64,000 nt of DNA from Phyllobacterium phragmitis. Lineage in GTDB: Bacteria > Pseudomonadota > Alphaproteobacteria > Rhizobiales > Rhizobiaceae. Within the stretch, counting starts at the first letter, position 1. Every line of letters begins with the position of its first letter. Shown in pieces: positions 46,805 through 55,594 of the stretch. A program made the translations under genes and the position numbers. Location: contig NZ_PVBR01000007.1 in NCBI RefSeq assembly GCF_002980495.1, positions 186,001 to 250,000 on the forward strand, given 5' to 3'. The notes beneath the pieces were generated by a model. The model was not told the DNA's origin and made no database searches. It saw nothing but the letters and a program-made list of their open reading frames with translations.

Positions 46805-49800
46805 ATGAAAATCGCGGGATTTCGGCAGGATGCGCACATTGCGTGGGTGCCGGGCGGCGGGCTTTCCGGCGGGCTGGACGGAACCTGCATGCGGCGGCTC
46901 CAGGTGCGACCGGTCGGCGAGGCCGAGCAGTTCGCCGGAACGGTCGAAAAGCCTTTTCGCCACCACATGCACCACATCCTCCTTACTGCGCTGCACCTGG
47001 CCTTCGACCATGAGCAGGCGGGCGCCCATGACCTCCTTGCGCTGGCTCTTCATCAGCTTCGACCAGACGACGATATTGGCGATGCCGGTTTCATCCTCGA
47101 TGGTGATGAAGACGACGCCCTTGGCGCTGCCCGGCCTCTGCCGGATGGTGACGACGCCGGCGACTTTCAGTCTCCGGCCGTTCCTTGCCGCCCCGGCCTC
47201 GCGGCAACTGACGGCGCCTTCGCCCGACAACCCCTCGCGCAGAAACTGCATGGGATGGCCTTTCAGCGACAGGCGCGTCGTCTCGTAATCGACGATGACA
47301 TGTTCGGGCATTTTCATCGCCGGCAGCCGGACTTCCGCTTCGGCCGCCAGCTCCGCGGCCTGAGCCGCCTCGAAAAGCGGCATCGTTTCGTCATTCGGCA
47401 GACGGCGCACGGCCCATAGCGCCTGCCTGCGGTCGATATCGAGCGAGCCGAACGCATCGGCATCGGCGAGAGCCATGAAGGCGCGTCGTTCGAGATGGAT
47501 GCGGCGGTGCAGCTCCTCGATGCTGGGATAAGAGCCGCTGTCGCGCCTTTCGCATAGTTTCTTCGCCCAATTCTCCGAAAAGCCATCGATCTGGCGAAAG
47601 CCGAGCCGCAGGGCGAGCCTGCCGTCCTCAGTGCGTTCGAGCGTGTTGTCCCAGGTGCTGAAATTGATATCGGCCGGGCGGACCTCGACATCATGCTCGC
47701 GGGCGTCGCGAACGATCTGGGCGGGCGCATAAAACCCCATGGGCTGGGAATTGAGAAGGGCTGCGGCGAAGACCGCCGGGTGGTGGCATTTGATCCAGGC
47801 CGAGACATAGACGAGCACGGCGAAGCTCGCCGCATGGCTTTCGGGAAAGCCATATTCGCCAAAGCCCTTGATCTGGTTGAAGCAGTTTTCGGCGAAGGTG
47901 GGATCGTAACCGCGCGCGATCATTTTACCGACCATCTTTTCCTGAAGCTCATGAATCGTGCCCATATGCCGGAAGGTCGCCATGGCGCGGCGCAGCTGGT
48001 TGGCCTCTTCGGACGTGAACCTCGCCGCGTCGATGGCGATCCGCATCGCCTGCTCCTGGAACAGCGGCACGCCCAAGGTTTTTTCCAGAATGTTGCGCAA
48101 CTCGTCCTTGTCGCCATGCTCGGGAGACGGGGCTGGATAGTCCACCTTCTCCTCTTTGTTGCGGCGGCGCAGATAGGGATGCACCATGTCGCCCTGAATG
48201 GGGCCGGGACGGACGATCGCCACCTCGATCACCAGATCGTAAAATTCCTGCGGCTTGAGGCGCGGCAGCATGCTCATCTGCGCCCGGCTTTCCACCTGGA
48301 ACACGCCGATCGAATCGGCGCGGCACAGCATGTCGTAGACGGCCTTGTCCTTCTGCGGCACCGTGGCAAGCTCCAGCTTCCGTCCGTCATGGAGGTGAAT
48401 CAGGTCGAAGGCCTTGCGGATGCAGGTGAGCATACCGAGCGCCAGCACGTCGACCTTCATGAGACCGACCGCATCGATATCGTCCTTGTCCCACTCGATG
48501 AAGCTGCGGTCCTTCATCGCCGCCGGCCCGATCGGCACGGTCTCGTCCAGCCGCTCCTGCGTCAGCACGAAGCCGCCGACATGTTGCGAGAGATGGCGCG
48601 GGAAGCCGATCAGCTCGGAGGCGAGCCTGACGGCGCGCCGTATCATCGGGTTTTCCGGATCGAGGCCGGCCTGGCGCACCTCGCGCGTCTCCAGGCCTCC
48701 GCCGGAAATGCCCCAGACCGTGCCGGCAAGCGCCGCCGTCACATCCTCGGTCAGGCCCAGCGCCTTGCCGACATCGCGGATAGCGCTGCGCGAACGATAG
48801 CTGATGACGGTCGCGACGATGGCCGCGCGCGTCCTGCCATAACGATCATAGACATATTGCATCACCTCCTCGCGGCGTTGATGCTCGAAATCGACATCGA
48901 TATCGGGCGGCTCCCGCCGCTCCGCGGAAATGAATCGCTCGAAAAGAAGATCGCTCTGGGCGGGATCGACCGCCGTGATGCCGAGGCAATAGCAAACGGC
49001 GGAATTGGCCGCCGAGCCGCGCCCCTGGCACAGGATATTGTTATCGCGAGCGAAGCGAACGATGTCGTGGACGGTCAGGAAATAGGGCGCATATTGCAAT
49101 TCCCCGATCAGTTTCAGCTCTTTTTCCAGGAGATCGCGGACCTTTTGCGGGGTTTTTCCCGCGCCATAGTGCTTTTCCGCGCCTTCCCATGCAAGATCTT
49201 CCAGATGCTGCTGCGGGGTCTTGCCGGGTGGCACCGGCTCGTCGGGATAGGCTTCACTCAGGTCTTCAAGCGAAAAAGTGATGGGCGCGGTGAAGGCTTG
49301 CGTGGCGGCGATGGCCTGGGGATAGCTGCGGAACAGGCGCGCCATCTCGGAGGGCTGCTTCAGATGCCGTTCGGCGTTCTTTTCGAGTTTTCGCCCGGCT
49401 GCATCGATCGTCACATGCTCGCGGATACAGGTGAGAACGTCCTGCAGGGGACGGCGCTCCGGCACATGGTAGAGAACATCATTGACCGCCAGAAGCGGCA
49501 CGCCGGCATCACGCGCCAGCCGGGCCAGGGCTTCGGCCCGCCGCGCATCGGCCCCTTGGCGCGGCATGGACAGCGCGAGCCAGACCGTATCGGGTGCGGC
49601 AAGCCCGATTTCATGCAGGAAAGCGGGAAAGGCATCATCGGGCTCATCGGGCGGCAGGACGGCGATCTGGAAGGCCTTCGCCCGGAACAGAAAATCCTGC
49701 CAAAGAAGATGGCACTCGCCTTTTACACCCGCCCGCGCCTTGCCATCGCTCAAGCAGCGGCTAAGCTGGCCATAAGCGGCTCTGTCACGGGGGTAGACGA

Positions 49801-50047
49801 GCAGATCCGGCGTGCCGTCGATGAAGACCAGGCGGCAACCGATGAAAAGCCTGACGGGGAACCCTTTCTCCTTCAGGTCGCGTTGCGCGATATGCGCACG
49901 AACGACGCCGGCGAGCGTGTTGCGGTCGGCGATGCCGATGCCGGAGAGGCCGAGTTCCACGGCCGTCTTTACCAGTTCATGCGGATGGGACGCCCCGCGC
50001 AGGAAGGAGAAATTGCTGGCGACGGCGAGCTCGGAATATTCCTGCAT
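46802..50047 (-). CDS. dnaE2: Error-prone DNA polymerase DnaE2 (ImuC)
   Basis: The 1081-residue C-family polymerase has a PHP domain at the N-terminus (ASNFSFLRGASHPHELV), the palm with the catalytic aspartates in PPDIDVDFEH near residue 385, CQGRGSAANSAVCYCLGI and a C-terminal OB-fold (VTIRQRPGSAKGVVFITIED). It lacks the beta-binding and tau regions of the replicative DnaE1. With ImuA and ImuB it forms the SOS mutasome that copies damaged DNA. It follows imuB by 12 bases, and its stop codon overlaps a repeat end. Confidence 0.97.
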   Translation of the reverse strand: MQEYSELAVASNFSFLRGASHPHELVKTAVELGLSGIGIADRNTLAGVVRAHIAQRDLKEKGFPVRLFIGCRLVFIDGTPDLLVYPRDRAAYGQLSRCLSDGKARAGVKGECHLLWQDFLFRAKAFQIAVLPPDEPDDAFPAFLHEIGLAAPDTVWLALSMPRQGADARRAEALARLARDAGVPLLAVNDVLYHVPERRPLQDVLTCIREHVTIDAAGRKLEKNAERHLKQPSEMARLFRSYPQAIAATQAFTAPITFSLEDLSEAYPDEPVPPGKTPQQHLEDLAWEGAEKHYGAGKTPQKVRDLLEKELKLIGELQYAPYFLTVHDIVRFARDNNILCQGRGSAANSAVCYCLGITAVDPAQSDLLFERFISAERREPPDIDVDFEHQRREEVMQYVYDRYGRTRAAIVATVISYRSRSAIRDVGKALGLTEDVTAALAGTVWGISGGGLETREVRQAGLDPENPMIRRAVRLASELIGFPRHLSQHVGGFVLTQERLDETVPIGPAAMKDRSFIEWDKDDIDAVGLMKVDVLALGMLTCIRKAFDLIHLHDGRKLELATVPQKDKAVYDMLCRADSIGVFQVESRAQMSMLPRLKPQEFYDLVIEVAIVRPGPIQGDMVHPYLRRRNKEEKVDYPAPSPEHGDKDELRNILEKTLGVPLFQEQAMRIAIDAARFTSEEANQLRRAMATFRHMGTIHELQEKMVGKMIARGYDPTFAENCFNQIKGFGEYGFPESHAASFAVLVYVSAWIKCHHPAVFAAALLNSQPMGFYAPAQIVRDAREHDVEVRPADINFSTWDNTLERTEDGRLALRLGFRQIDGFSENWAKKLCERRDSGSYPSIEELHRRIHLERRAFMALADADAFGSLDIDRRQALWAVRRLPNDETMPLFEAAQAAELAAEAEVRLPAMKMPEHVIVDYETTRLSLKGHPMQFLREGLSGEGAVSCREAGAARNGRRLKVAGVVTIRQRPGSAKGVVFITIEDETGIANIVVWSKLMKSQRKEVMGARLLMVEGQVQRSKEDVVHVVAKRLFDRSGELLGLADRSHLEPPHAGSVQPAGKPAARHPRNVRILPKSRDFH

Positions 50048-50059
50048 GGCGTGCTCCCT

Positions 50060-51730
50060 TCAGGCGAAAAGCCCCTGGAGGAACCATTGCGGCGCATGAT
50101 CACGATCATAAAGGCCTTCGCGGAATATCCAGAACCGGCGCCCGGCATCATCCTCGATCCGGTAATAATCGCGCGCCCTGGCCTGCAGAACGGTTTTACG
50201 TAAGTCCGATGGGAAAGCAGTTCCTGCTTTTCCCGGGAAAACCGGTTCCCACTTTTCCTGGACTTGCTCGCGCCACCATTCCGGCGCGATCCGCTCCGGC
50301 CCTTCGGCAAGCGCTACCTCATGCAGGACACGCCGCCAGCGGAACTGCATCGGCGGACCGTCAGGCACTTCCGCCACGGCCTCGATGCGCTGCGGCGGCT
50401 GGAACAGGCGAATGGGACGCGCCGGCGGATCGCCCATATGGCGCGGCCCCGTGCGATACGCATCCGCCGTCTGGTGGATGGCCGGCATCATCGAGAAGGC
50501 CCGCTCGGGAATATGGGTATCGACGGCCAGGGGGCGCAGGATTCGGGCCGGCCCCATGCGGGCCGAAAGACGATCGACCAGCGCATCGATGCCGGATGCC
50601 GTTTCCCGCCGGCTGTCGAGGCTCGTCTGCCGATGAACGACGCGCTCCACGCGGAGCGCCGACAATTGCACCGCATCGAAACCGTAGCCCGCGTCGAGCG
50701 GCTCGGCGAGCGCGGAAAGCCGCTCCCTGATCAGGCGGAAGAACGGCGCGGTTTCGACAAGCGGACGCCCGGCCTCGACGGTAATGCGGCGCACCAGGCC
50801 ATCGACGCGGAAGAAGGCAGCTTCTATCTCGCGGGCGCCTTCCCCGCGCTCTTCAAGGAAGGAAAACAGTTCATCGCCCAACTGCCCGAGAAGCGCTTCG
50901 ACCGCATCCATGACGATCAGCGGCTCCGCCATCCGCCGCCCGGCGACGCAGACCGGAATCATGCGCAGCGGCGAGACAGGCTTGGCGGCCCGGCCGAAAA
51001 GTGCGTCGAGCCGCTCCACCACGGCCTCGCCGAAACGCGCCGTCAGCGCGGCGCGCGGCAGGGCGGCGACATCGCCGATGGTCCGCAGGCCCGCCCGTTT
51101 CAGCCCGACGAGACTCATTTCCTCGATTTCCAGGGAAATCAGCGGCAGATTCCGCAAAATGCTATCGTTACCATCATCAAAAATATTGTCATTCTTAAAA
51201 ATGATATCGTTGTCATCAGCGGAAAAAACACCGCCGCGCGAAAAGCGGGCAAGGGCGCGGGCGGCGCGGGCATTGCCTGATATCGCCGCCTTGACCGCGA
51301 AACCGTTCTTGCGCAGCTGAGTCACCACATCGCGCAGCATGGCCTCCAGCCCGCCGAAGAGATGGTCGCAGCCGGTGATATCCAGCACGATGCCATGCGG
51401 CGGATCGAAGGCGACAAGCGGCGAATAGCGGTGGCACCAATCGGCCAGCCGATCGAGAAGCCGCGCGTCTTCGTCGGGCGCGGCGGTGGCCACCTCCAAG
51501 TTTTGAAACAAGGCGCGCGCATCCGTCAGCGCCATGCCGACATGGAGGCCGGCGGCCGCGGCGTTGCGGTCGACCGCCGTCAGCCGCAGCGCATTGGCGA
51601 TCCGGTCGACAACGATCAGCGGCGCGTCAACGGCCCTGCGCCACGGATTTTCGCGCCGCAGCCGGTCCGTGGAAAGGTGCGGGAACCACAGTGCCAGAAA
51701 GTGCCTCGACGTGTCTGAAGATGTTTTCAT
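50060..51730 (-). CDS. imuB: Y-family polymerase-like mutasome protein ImuB
   Basis: The 556-residue DinB-like protein begins HFLALWFPHLSTDRL as ImuB proteins do and has FSADDNDIIF in place of the usual catalytic SIDE motif, as expected for inactive ImuB. It bridges the sliding clamp, ImuA and DnaE2. The ATG at 51730 is the last possible start before the conserved domain and makes a 104-base overlap with imuA. Near the C-terminus, after PEWWR, a palindromic repeat adds about 23 in-frame residues (EKWEPVFPGKAGTAFPSDLR) before ARDYYRIEDDAGRRFWIFRE, where relatives go nearly straight on. Confidence 0.93.
   Translation of the reverse strand: MKTSSDTSRHFLALWFPHLSTDRLRRENPWRRAVDAPLIVVDRIANALRLTAVDRNAAAAGLHVGMALTDARALFQNLEVATAAPDEDARLLDRLADWCHRYSPLVAFDPPHGIVLDITGCDHLFGGLEAMLRDVVTQLRKNGFAVKAAISGNARAARALARFSRGGVFSADDNDIIFKNDNIFDDGNDSILRNLPLISLEIEEMSLVGLKRAGLRTIGDVAALPRAALTARFGEAVVERLDALFGRAAKPVSPLRMIPVCVAGRRMAEPLIVMDAVEALLGQLGDELFSFLEERGEGAREIEAAFFRVDGLVRRITVEAGRPLVETAPFFRLIRERLSALAEPLDAGYGFDAVQLSALRVERVVHRQTSLDSRRETASGIDALVDRLSARMGPARILRPLAVDTHIPERAFSMMPAIHQTADAYRTGPRHMGDPPARPIRLFQPPQRIEAVAEVPDGPPMQFRWRRVLHEVALAEGPERIAPEWWREQVQEKWEPVFPGKAGTAFPSDLRKTVLQARARDYYRIEDDAGRRFWIFREGLYDRDHAPQWFLQGLFA
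50199..50270. repeat. In-frame palindromic element in imuB (family G2)
   Basis: GTAAGTCCGATGGGAAA on one side and TTTTCCTGGACTTGCTC on the other, with an inner palindrome TTTTCCCGGGAAAA. On the coding strand it is translated as part of the ImuB tail. The right-hand part (AACCGGTTCCCACTTTTCCT) is shared almost base for base with 56850-56918. Confidence 0.85.
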
Positions 51731-52418
51731 CGATATTCCATTCCATGATCCAATGTCCGGTCGTGCCCTGGCGATTGCGCAGCAGGGCCACATCGAAAGC
51801 CGGCCGGCCCGGCGCCCGCGCGCCACTCGACTGCGATGGCGCGGCGGCGATCCGCCAGCGCGTCAGGGCGGCGCTGCCGCCGGGCGAGTTGCCATGCATC
51901 AGGAGAAATGCCGGCGCATCCGCTTCGCGCGCGGCCAGTTGCAGACGCCGCGAAACCGTCAGATCGAGGCATTTCGGCGTGCCCCACGGCGCGATCATCA
52001 CGGCGCCGATGCCCGCAACCTCCAACGCATCGGATGCGCCGCGCAGCACATCCCTTGCCGACGGGCAGCGCACGACCAGAAGCCGGCTCGGATCGAAGCC
52101 CAGCGCGGCGAGGCCCGGCGGATAGATGCCGCCGCTCTCGCGCGCCACGACATCCTCCTCCAGCCAGACGACCGGCCGAACGCCATCCGAAGCACGCAAT
52201 GCAAGAGCCAGCGCGAATCCCGTCGCCGCACCCGCATCGCCTGTCTCCGCCGCGAATATCTCGTGCAGCGCGCCCCGCGGCAGCCCTCCGGCAAATGCCT
52301 GATCCGCCTCGGCAAAGCCCGATGCGAAGACGGAGCGGCGTGAACCATCCCGATCGGAATCCTTGCCGTCAATGGCCGCAACAGCGCGCCGCAACGCCGA
52401 AAGGTCGACGGTGCTCAC
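51627..52418 (-). CDS. imuA: SOS mutagenesis protein ImuA
   Basis: The 263-residue RecA-like protein has FADEADQAFAGGLPRGALHEIF-type start (LPRGALHEIFAAETGDAGAA), VWLEEDVVARESGGIYPPGL and the C-terminal GHWIMEWNIDENIF shared by alphaproteobacterial ImuA. It works with ImuB and DnaE2. It starts at GTG (52418) with AGGG nine bases before, 20 bases from a perfect LexA box. Its last 104 bases overlap imuB in another frame, an overlap large enough to couple the two products. Confidence 0.93.
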   Translation of the reverse strand: MSTVDLSALRRAVAAIDGKDSDRDGSRRSVFASGFAEADQAFAGGLPRGALHEIFAAETGDAGAATGFALALALRASDGVRPVVWLEEDVVARESGGIYPPGLAALGFDPSRLLVVRCPSARDVLRGASDALEVAGIGAVMIAPWGTPKCLDLTVSRRLQLAAREADAPAFLLMHGNSPGGSAALTRWRIAAAPSQSSGARAPGRPAFDVALLRNRQGTTGHWIMEWNIDENIFRHVEALSGTVVPAPFHGPAAARKSVAQGR

Positions 52419-52437
52419 AATATCAATCCCTGTAAAT

Positions 52438-52452
52438 GTTCTCTATTTGTTC
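52438..52452. promoter_or_regulatory. LexA (SOS) box
   Basis: GTTCTCTATTTGTTC is an exact match to the alphaproteobacterial LexA site GTTC-N7-GTTC. It lies directly downstream of the candidate -10 box (52454-52459, minus strand) of imuA, so LexA would block transcription start. Confidence 0.93.
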
Positions 52453-52453
52453 C

Positions 52454-52482
52454 AGTATTGAATCGAGTCAGGGAAGAGTCAA
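52454..52482 (-). promoter_or_regulatory. Candidate imuA promoter
   Basis: On the minus strand TTGACT and AATACT are spaced by 17 bases, followed at once by the LexA box. Confidence 0.6.
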
Positions 52483-52510
52483 GCCGAGAAACGCTGTGAA
52501 GCGCGATACC

Positions 52511-52539
52511 TTGAAGAAATATACGAATCATATATATTC
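52511..52539 (+). promoter_or_regulatory. Candidate promoter/operator of the parD-like-map pair
   Basis: TTGAAG and TATATT are spaced by 16 bases. The -10 lies inside the near-palindrome GAATCATATATATTC, which could be an autoregulatory site for the small ParD-like protein made from it. The stretch is clearly more AT-rich than the genes. Confidence 0.5.
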
Positions 52540-52570
52540 CATATATTGTTTACTTAACCAGGTGGGCACC

Positions 52571-52789
52571 ATGGGTATCGTGAAGATCAGCGACGAACTG
52601 CATGAGGAACTGCGCAAGGCCAGCGATGTCATGTGCCGGTCGATCAACGCGCAAGCCGAATATTGGATGAAGATCGGCATGCTGGCACAGGCCAATCCGG
52701 ACATGTCTTTCAACGAGATCGTCCAGCTGCAATTGCGCACCGCCAATGTCGATCTCGATTTCCCATCCATGCCGATACGACCGTCATGA
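52571..52789 (+). CDS. ParD-like antitoxin-type protein
   Basis: The 72-residue protein (MGIVKISDELHEELRKASDV, then SINAQAEYWMKIGMLAQANP) matches the ParD-like family of ribbon-helix-helix proteins. An AGGTGG site precedes the ATG; longer upstream codons have no support. Its TGA overlaps the ATG of a methionine aminopeptidase gene (ATGA). No ParE-type toxin is adjacent, so the partner of this antitoxin-like protein may be the aminopeptidase itself; this is inference. Confidence 0.85.
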   Translation: MGIVKISDELHEELRKASDVMCRSINAQAEYWMKIGMLAQANPDMSFNEIVQLQLRTANVDLDFPSMPIRPS

Positions 52790-53574
52790 TCAAGTCGGCC
52801 GCGGATATCGAGAAGATGGCGGTGGCCGGCTCGCTGCTGGCTTCCGTCTTCACGCTTCTGGACCGGACCGATCTCGCCGGCATGACGACGATGCAGGTCA
52901 ATGACCTGGTGGAGGATCATATCACGCGCGCGCTGCAGGCGCGGCCCGCCAGTAAGGGGCAATATGATTATCCCTATGTGCTGAACTGCTCGAAGAACAG
53001 AACCGTCTGCCATGGCATGCCTTCCGATGCAGACATCATTGCGCAAGGCGACATCATCAATTTCGACATCACGCTGGAGAAGGACGGTTTCATCGCCGAT
53101 TCCAGCAAGACCTATATGATCGGCAATGTCGCGCCCTTCGCCTCGCGTCTGGTGCGTGTGACCTATGAGGCCCTGTGGAAGGGGATCGCCGCCGTGCGGC
53201 CGGGCGCCTTTCTCGGTGATATCGGCCATGCCATCGAACGCCACGCAAAACGGCATGACTACAGCGTGGTCCGCGAATATTGCGGCCATGGCATCGGCAG
53301 GAAAATGCATGAGGAGCCGAAAGTCATGCATTTCGGCAAGCCGGGCACGGGCGTTCGCCTGCGCGAAGGCATGGTTTTCACCATAGAGCCGATGCTCAAT
53401 CAGGGGGCCGCCAAGGTGAAGACCGAAGAAGACGGCTGGACGGTCGTGACCCGCGACGGGAAACTCTCCGCGCAGTTCGAGCATACGATGGCGGTGACAT
53501 CCGATGGCGTTCGGGTGTTGACCCTGCGTCCCGGCGAGGAGAAGATGCTGGCGGGTCTCAAGCGGGCGGCTTAG
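52786..53574 (+). CDS. map: Methionine aminopeptidase, type I
   Basis: The 262-residue metallopeptidase has the five metal ligands: two Asp in NFDITLEKDGFIADSS, His in YCGHGIGRKMHE, Glu in FTIEPML and Glu in QFEHTMAV. It also has NCSKNRTVCHGMPSDADI. It removes initiator methionine. The start is fixed by the ATGA overlap with the ParD-like gene. Rhizobia usually carry a separate housekeeping map, so this may be a paralogue, which cannot be tested in this window. The stop is followed directly by a repeat end. Confidence 0.94.
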   Translation: MIKSAADIEKMAVAGSLLASVFTLLDRTDLAGMTTMQVNDLVEDHITRALQARPASKGQYDYPYVLNCSKNRTVCHGMPSDADIIAQGDIINFDITLEKDGFIADSSKTYMIGNVAPFASRLVRVTYEALWKGIAAVRPGAFLGDIGHAIERHAKRHDYSVVREYCGHGIGRKMHEEPKVMHFGKPGTGVRLREGMVFTIEPMLNQGAAKVKTEEDGWTVVTRDGKLSAQFEHTMAVTSDGVRVLTLRPGEEKMLAGLKRAA

Positions 53575-53768
53575 GGCATTTCATTTTTAGATGGAGACGT
53601 CGGTGTAACTGGAATGCCCCTCATCCGCCTGCCGGCACCTTCTCCCCGCACGCGGGGAGAAGGAAGAAGCGGCAACGTTGATGCCTCCCTCTCCCCGTTC
53701 TTTACGGGGAGAGGGTAAGGGTGAGGGGCATGGCGCAAACGATTCCATCAAAACATGAACCGCTCTAA
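53575..53768. repeat. Composite palindromic element with a B core
   Basis: The outer ends (GGCATTTCATTTTTAGATGG on the left, GATTCCATCAAAACATGAAC and CGCTCTAA on the right) are those of copy A1, but the inside is different: ATGCCCCTCATCCGCCTGCC, then two hairpins with CTTCTCCCCGCACGCGGGGAG and CTCTCCCCGTTCTTTACGGG type stems. The same inside part stands alone at 58283-58405. It directly follows the map stop codon. Confidence 0.85.
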
Positions 53769-53783
53769 ACGGAACCACTGCCA

Positions 53784-53926
53784 AGCGCCCTCGCCCTTCG
53801 AGGCTGCGTTCCGCTTCGCTTCACTACGCACCTCAGGATGAGGGCTACTGAAGCGCGGCGTCCCTTCACCCTCATCCTGAGGTGCGAGCGTGAGCCAAGC
53901 CTCGAAGGACGAGGGTGAAGGGGGCA
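53784..53926. repeat. Inverted repeat, family D
   Basis: Arms CCCTCGCCCTTCGAGGCTGC with CGCACCTCAGGATGAGGG (53788-53845) are mirrored at 53869-53917. The second copy is at 56263-56393. It lies one base before the argG stop codon, between convergent map and argG, and likely forms a long hairpin in either transcript. Confidence 0.85.
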
Positions 53927-53927
53927 A

Positions 53928-55151
53928 TCAGCCCTTGCGGTCACGCGCCGCCAACGTCCTCAGGCGCAAGGCGTTCAACTTGATGAAGCCGGCGGCGTCC
54001 TTCTGGTCGTAGGCGCCCTGGTCGTCCTCGAAGGTGACCAGTTTGTCGGAATAGAGCGACTTGTCGCTCTCGCGACCGATCACCATGACGTTGCCCTTGT
54101 AGAGCTTCAGCGTCACTTCGCCCTCGACATTTGCCTGGCTCCTGTCGATGGCCGCCTGAAGCATCTCGCGCTCCGGCGAGAACCAGAAGCCATAATAGAT
54201 GAGCTCCGCATAGCGCGGCATCAGCTCGTCCTTCAGATGCGCCGCGCCGCGGTCGAGCGTGATCGATTCGATGGCGCGGTGGGCGGCGAGCAGGATGGTG
54301 CCGCCGGGCGTCTCGTAGACGCCGCGCGACTTCATGCCGACGAAGCGGTTCTCGACCAGATCGAGACGGCCAATGCCGTTGTCACGACCGTAATCGTTGA
54401 GCCTGGCCAGAAGGGTCGCGGGGGAAAGCCGCTCGCCATTGATGGAAACGGCGTCGCCCTTTTCGAAACCGACCTTGATGATCGTCGCCTTGTCGGGCGC
54501 GGCCTCAGGTGAAATCGTGCGCATATGCACATATTCCGGCGCTTCCATTGCCGGGTCTTCCAGCACCTTGCCCTCGGAAGAGGAGTGCAGCAGGTTGGCA
54601 TCGACGGAGAATGGCGCCTCGCCCTTTTTGTCCTTGGCGACCGGGATCTGATGTTTTTCGGCGAATTCCAACAGATCGGTGCGGCTCTTGAACGACCAGT
54701 CGCGCCACGGCGCGATGATCTTGATATCCGGATTCAGCGCATAGGCGGAAAGCTCGAAACGCACCTGGTCGTTGCCCTTGCCGGTCGCGCCATGGGCGAT
54801 GGCATCCGCGCCGGTCTTCTTCGCGATCTCGATCAGATGCTTGGAGATCAGCGGGCGGGCAATCGAGGTGCCCAGCAGATAGACGCCCTCATAGACGGCA
54901 TTGGCGCGGAACATCGGGAAGACGAAATCGCGCACGAATTCCTCGCGCACGTCTTCGACGAAGATTTCCTTGATGCCCAGCATCTCGGCCTTCTTGCGCG
55001 CCGGCTCCAGTTCCTCGCCCTGGCCCAGATCGGCGGTGAAGGTGACGACCTCCGCGCCCAGTTCGGTCTGAAGCCATTTCAGGATGATCGAGGTGTCCAG
55101 GCCGCCCGAATAGGCGAGCACGACCTTTTTGACGTCTTTCCACTTGTTCAT
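53928..55151 (-). CDS. argG: Argininosuccinate synthase
   Basis: The 407-residue protein is full length for ArgG, with the PP-loop ATP motif [19 protein letters not shown], the aspartate/citrulline-binding [16 protein letters not shown] and [19 protein letters not shown]. It joins citrulline and aspartate using ATP in arginine synthesis. It begins with [10 protein letters not shown] at 55151. The gene seems to be transcribed alone from a promoter in 55152-55229. Confidence 0.97.
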   Translation of the reverse strand: MNKWKDVKKVVLAYSGGLDTSIILKWLQTELGAEVVTFTADLGQGEELEPARKKAEMLGIKEIFVEDVREEFVRDFVFPMFRANAVYEGVYLLGTSIARPLISKHLIEIAKKTGADAIAHGATGKGNDQVRFELSAYALNPDIKIIAPWRDWSFKSRTDLLEFAEKHQIPVAKDKKGEAPFSVDANLLHSSSEGKVLEDPAMEAPEYVHMRTISPEAAPDKATIIKVGFEKGDAVSINGERLSPATLLARLNDYGRDNGIGRLDLVENRFVGMKSRGVYETPGGTILLAAHRAIESITLDRGAAHLKDELMPRYAELIYYGFWFSPEREMLQAAIDRSQANVEGEVTLKLYKGNVMVIGRESDKSLYSDKLVTFEDDQGAYDQKDAAGFIKLNALRLRTLAARDRKG

Positions 55152-55229
55152 GTTCTTGTCCGGTAAAATGGAGGCTATAGAGGGTTGTGGGGTCTTTTAT
55201 CAGTTGAGCACAGCCACGCAAGCTGAAGG

Positions 55230-55529
55230 TCATATAGCTTGCGGTTCGCCGACTTCATAAAGCTTGAGATTGCGATCGCTGATGCCGAGCCCAGGCCACG
55301 CGGCGCGCCATTCAGCGATGTGAGCAGAGGTGAAATGCCGATCCAGCGACACGCGGTCGCGCCACATCTCCTTCACATGGATGAGACCGGGCTGCAGGAT
55401 ATCTTCCGCATAGCGATAGTCGACGCAGCCGTCTTCCGCCCGGCTTGCCAGAATCATGTTTTGCATGGCCTCGCGGGCGTCGGCGAGGTTTTCCGGCGGC
55501 AGGCGGACGGTTCCGGTGATGAGCAGCAT
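55230..55529 (-). CDS. Antibiotic biosynthesis monooxygenase (ABM) domain protein
   Basis: The 99-residue ferredoxin-like-fold protein (MLLITGTVRLPPENLADARE, SRAEDGCVDYRYAEDILQPG, HVKEMWRDRVSLDRHF) belongs to the ABM/YgiN group, which includes quinol monooxygenases and heme-degrading or structural proteins. The reaction is unknown. An AAGGAACAGGA region precedes the ATG. It is divergent from the LysE-type exporter and 78 bases upstream of argG. Confidence 0.85.
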   Translation of the reverse strand: MLLITGTVRLPPENLADAREAMQNMILASRAEDGCVDYRYAEDILQPGLIHVKEMWRDRVSLDRHFTSAHIAEWRAAWPGLGISDRNLKLYEVGEPQAI

Positions 55530-55594
55530 TTTGGTCCTGTTCCTTTAGCCGTTAAATATGTTAGCGTGCGTTACTCTTGCGGAGCACGCCCCCC

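Noticed and set aside
47693-50203. An 836-codon open frame opposite dnaE2
   Set aside because: Composition and lack of any motif mark it as a shadow of dnaE2 codon bias.
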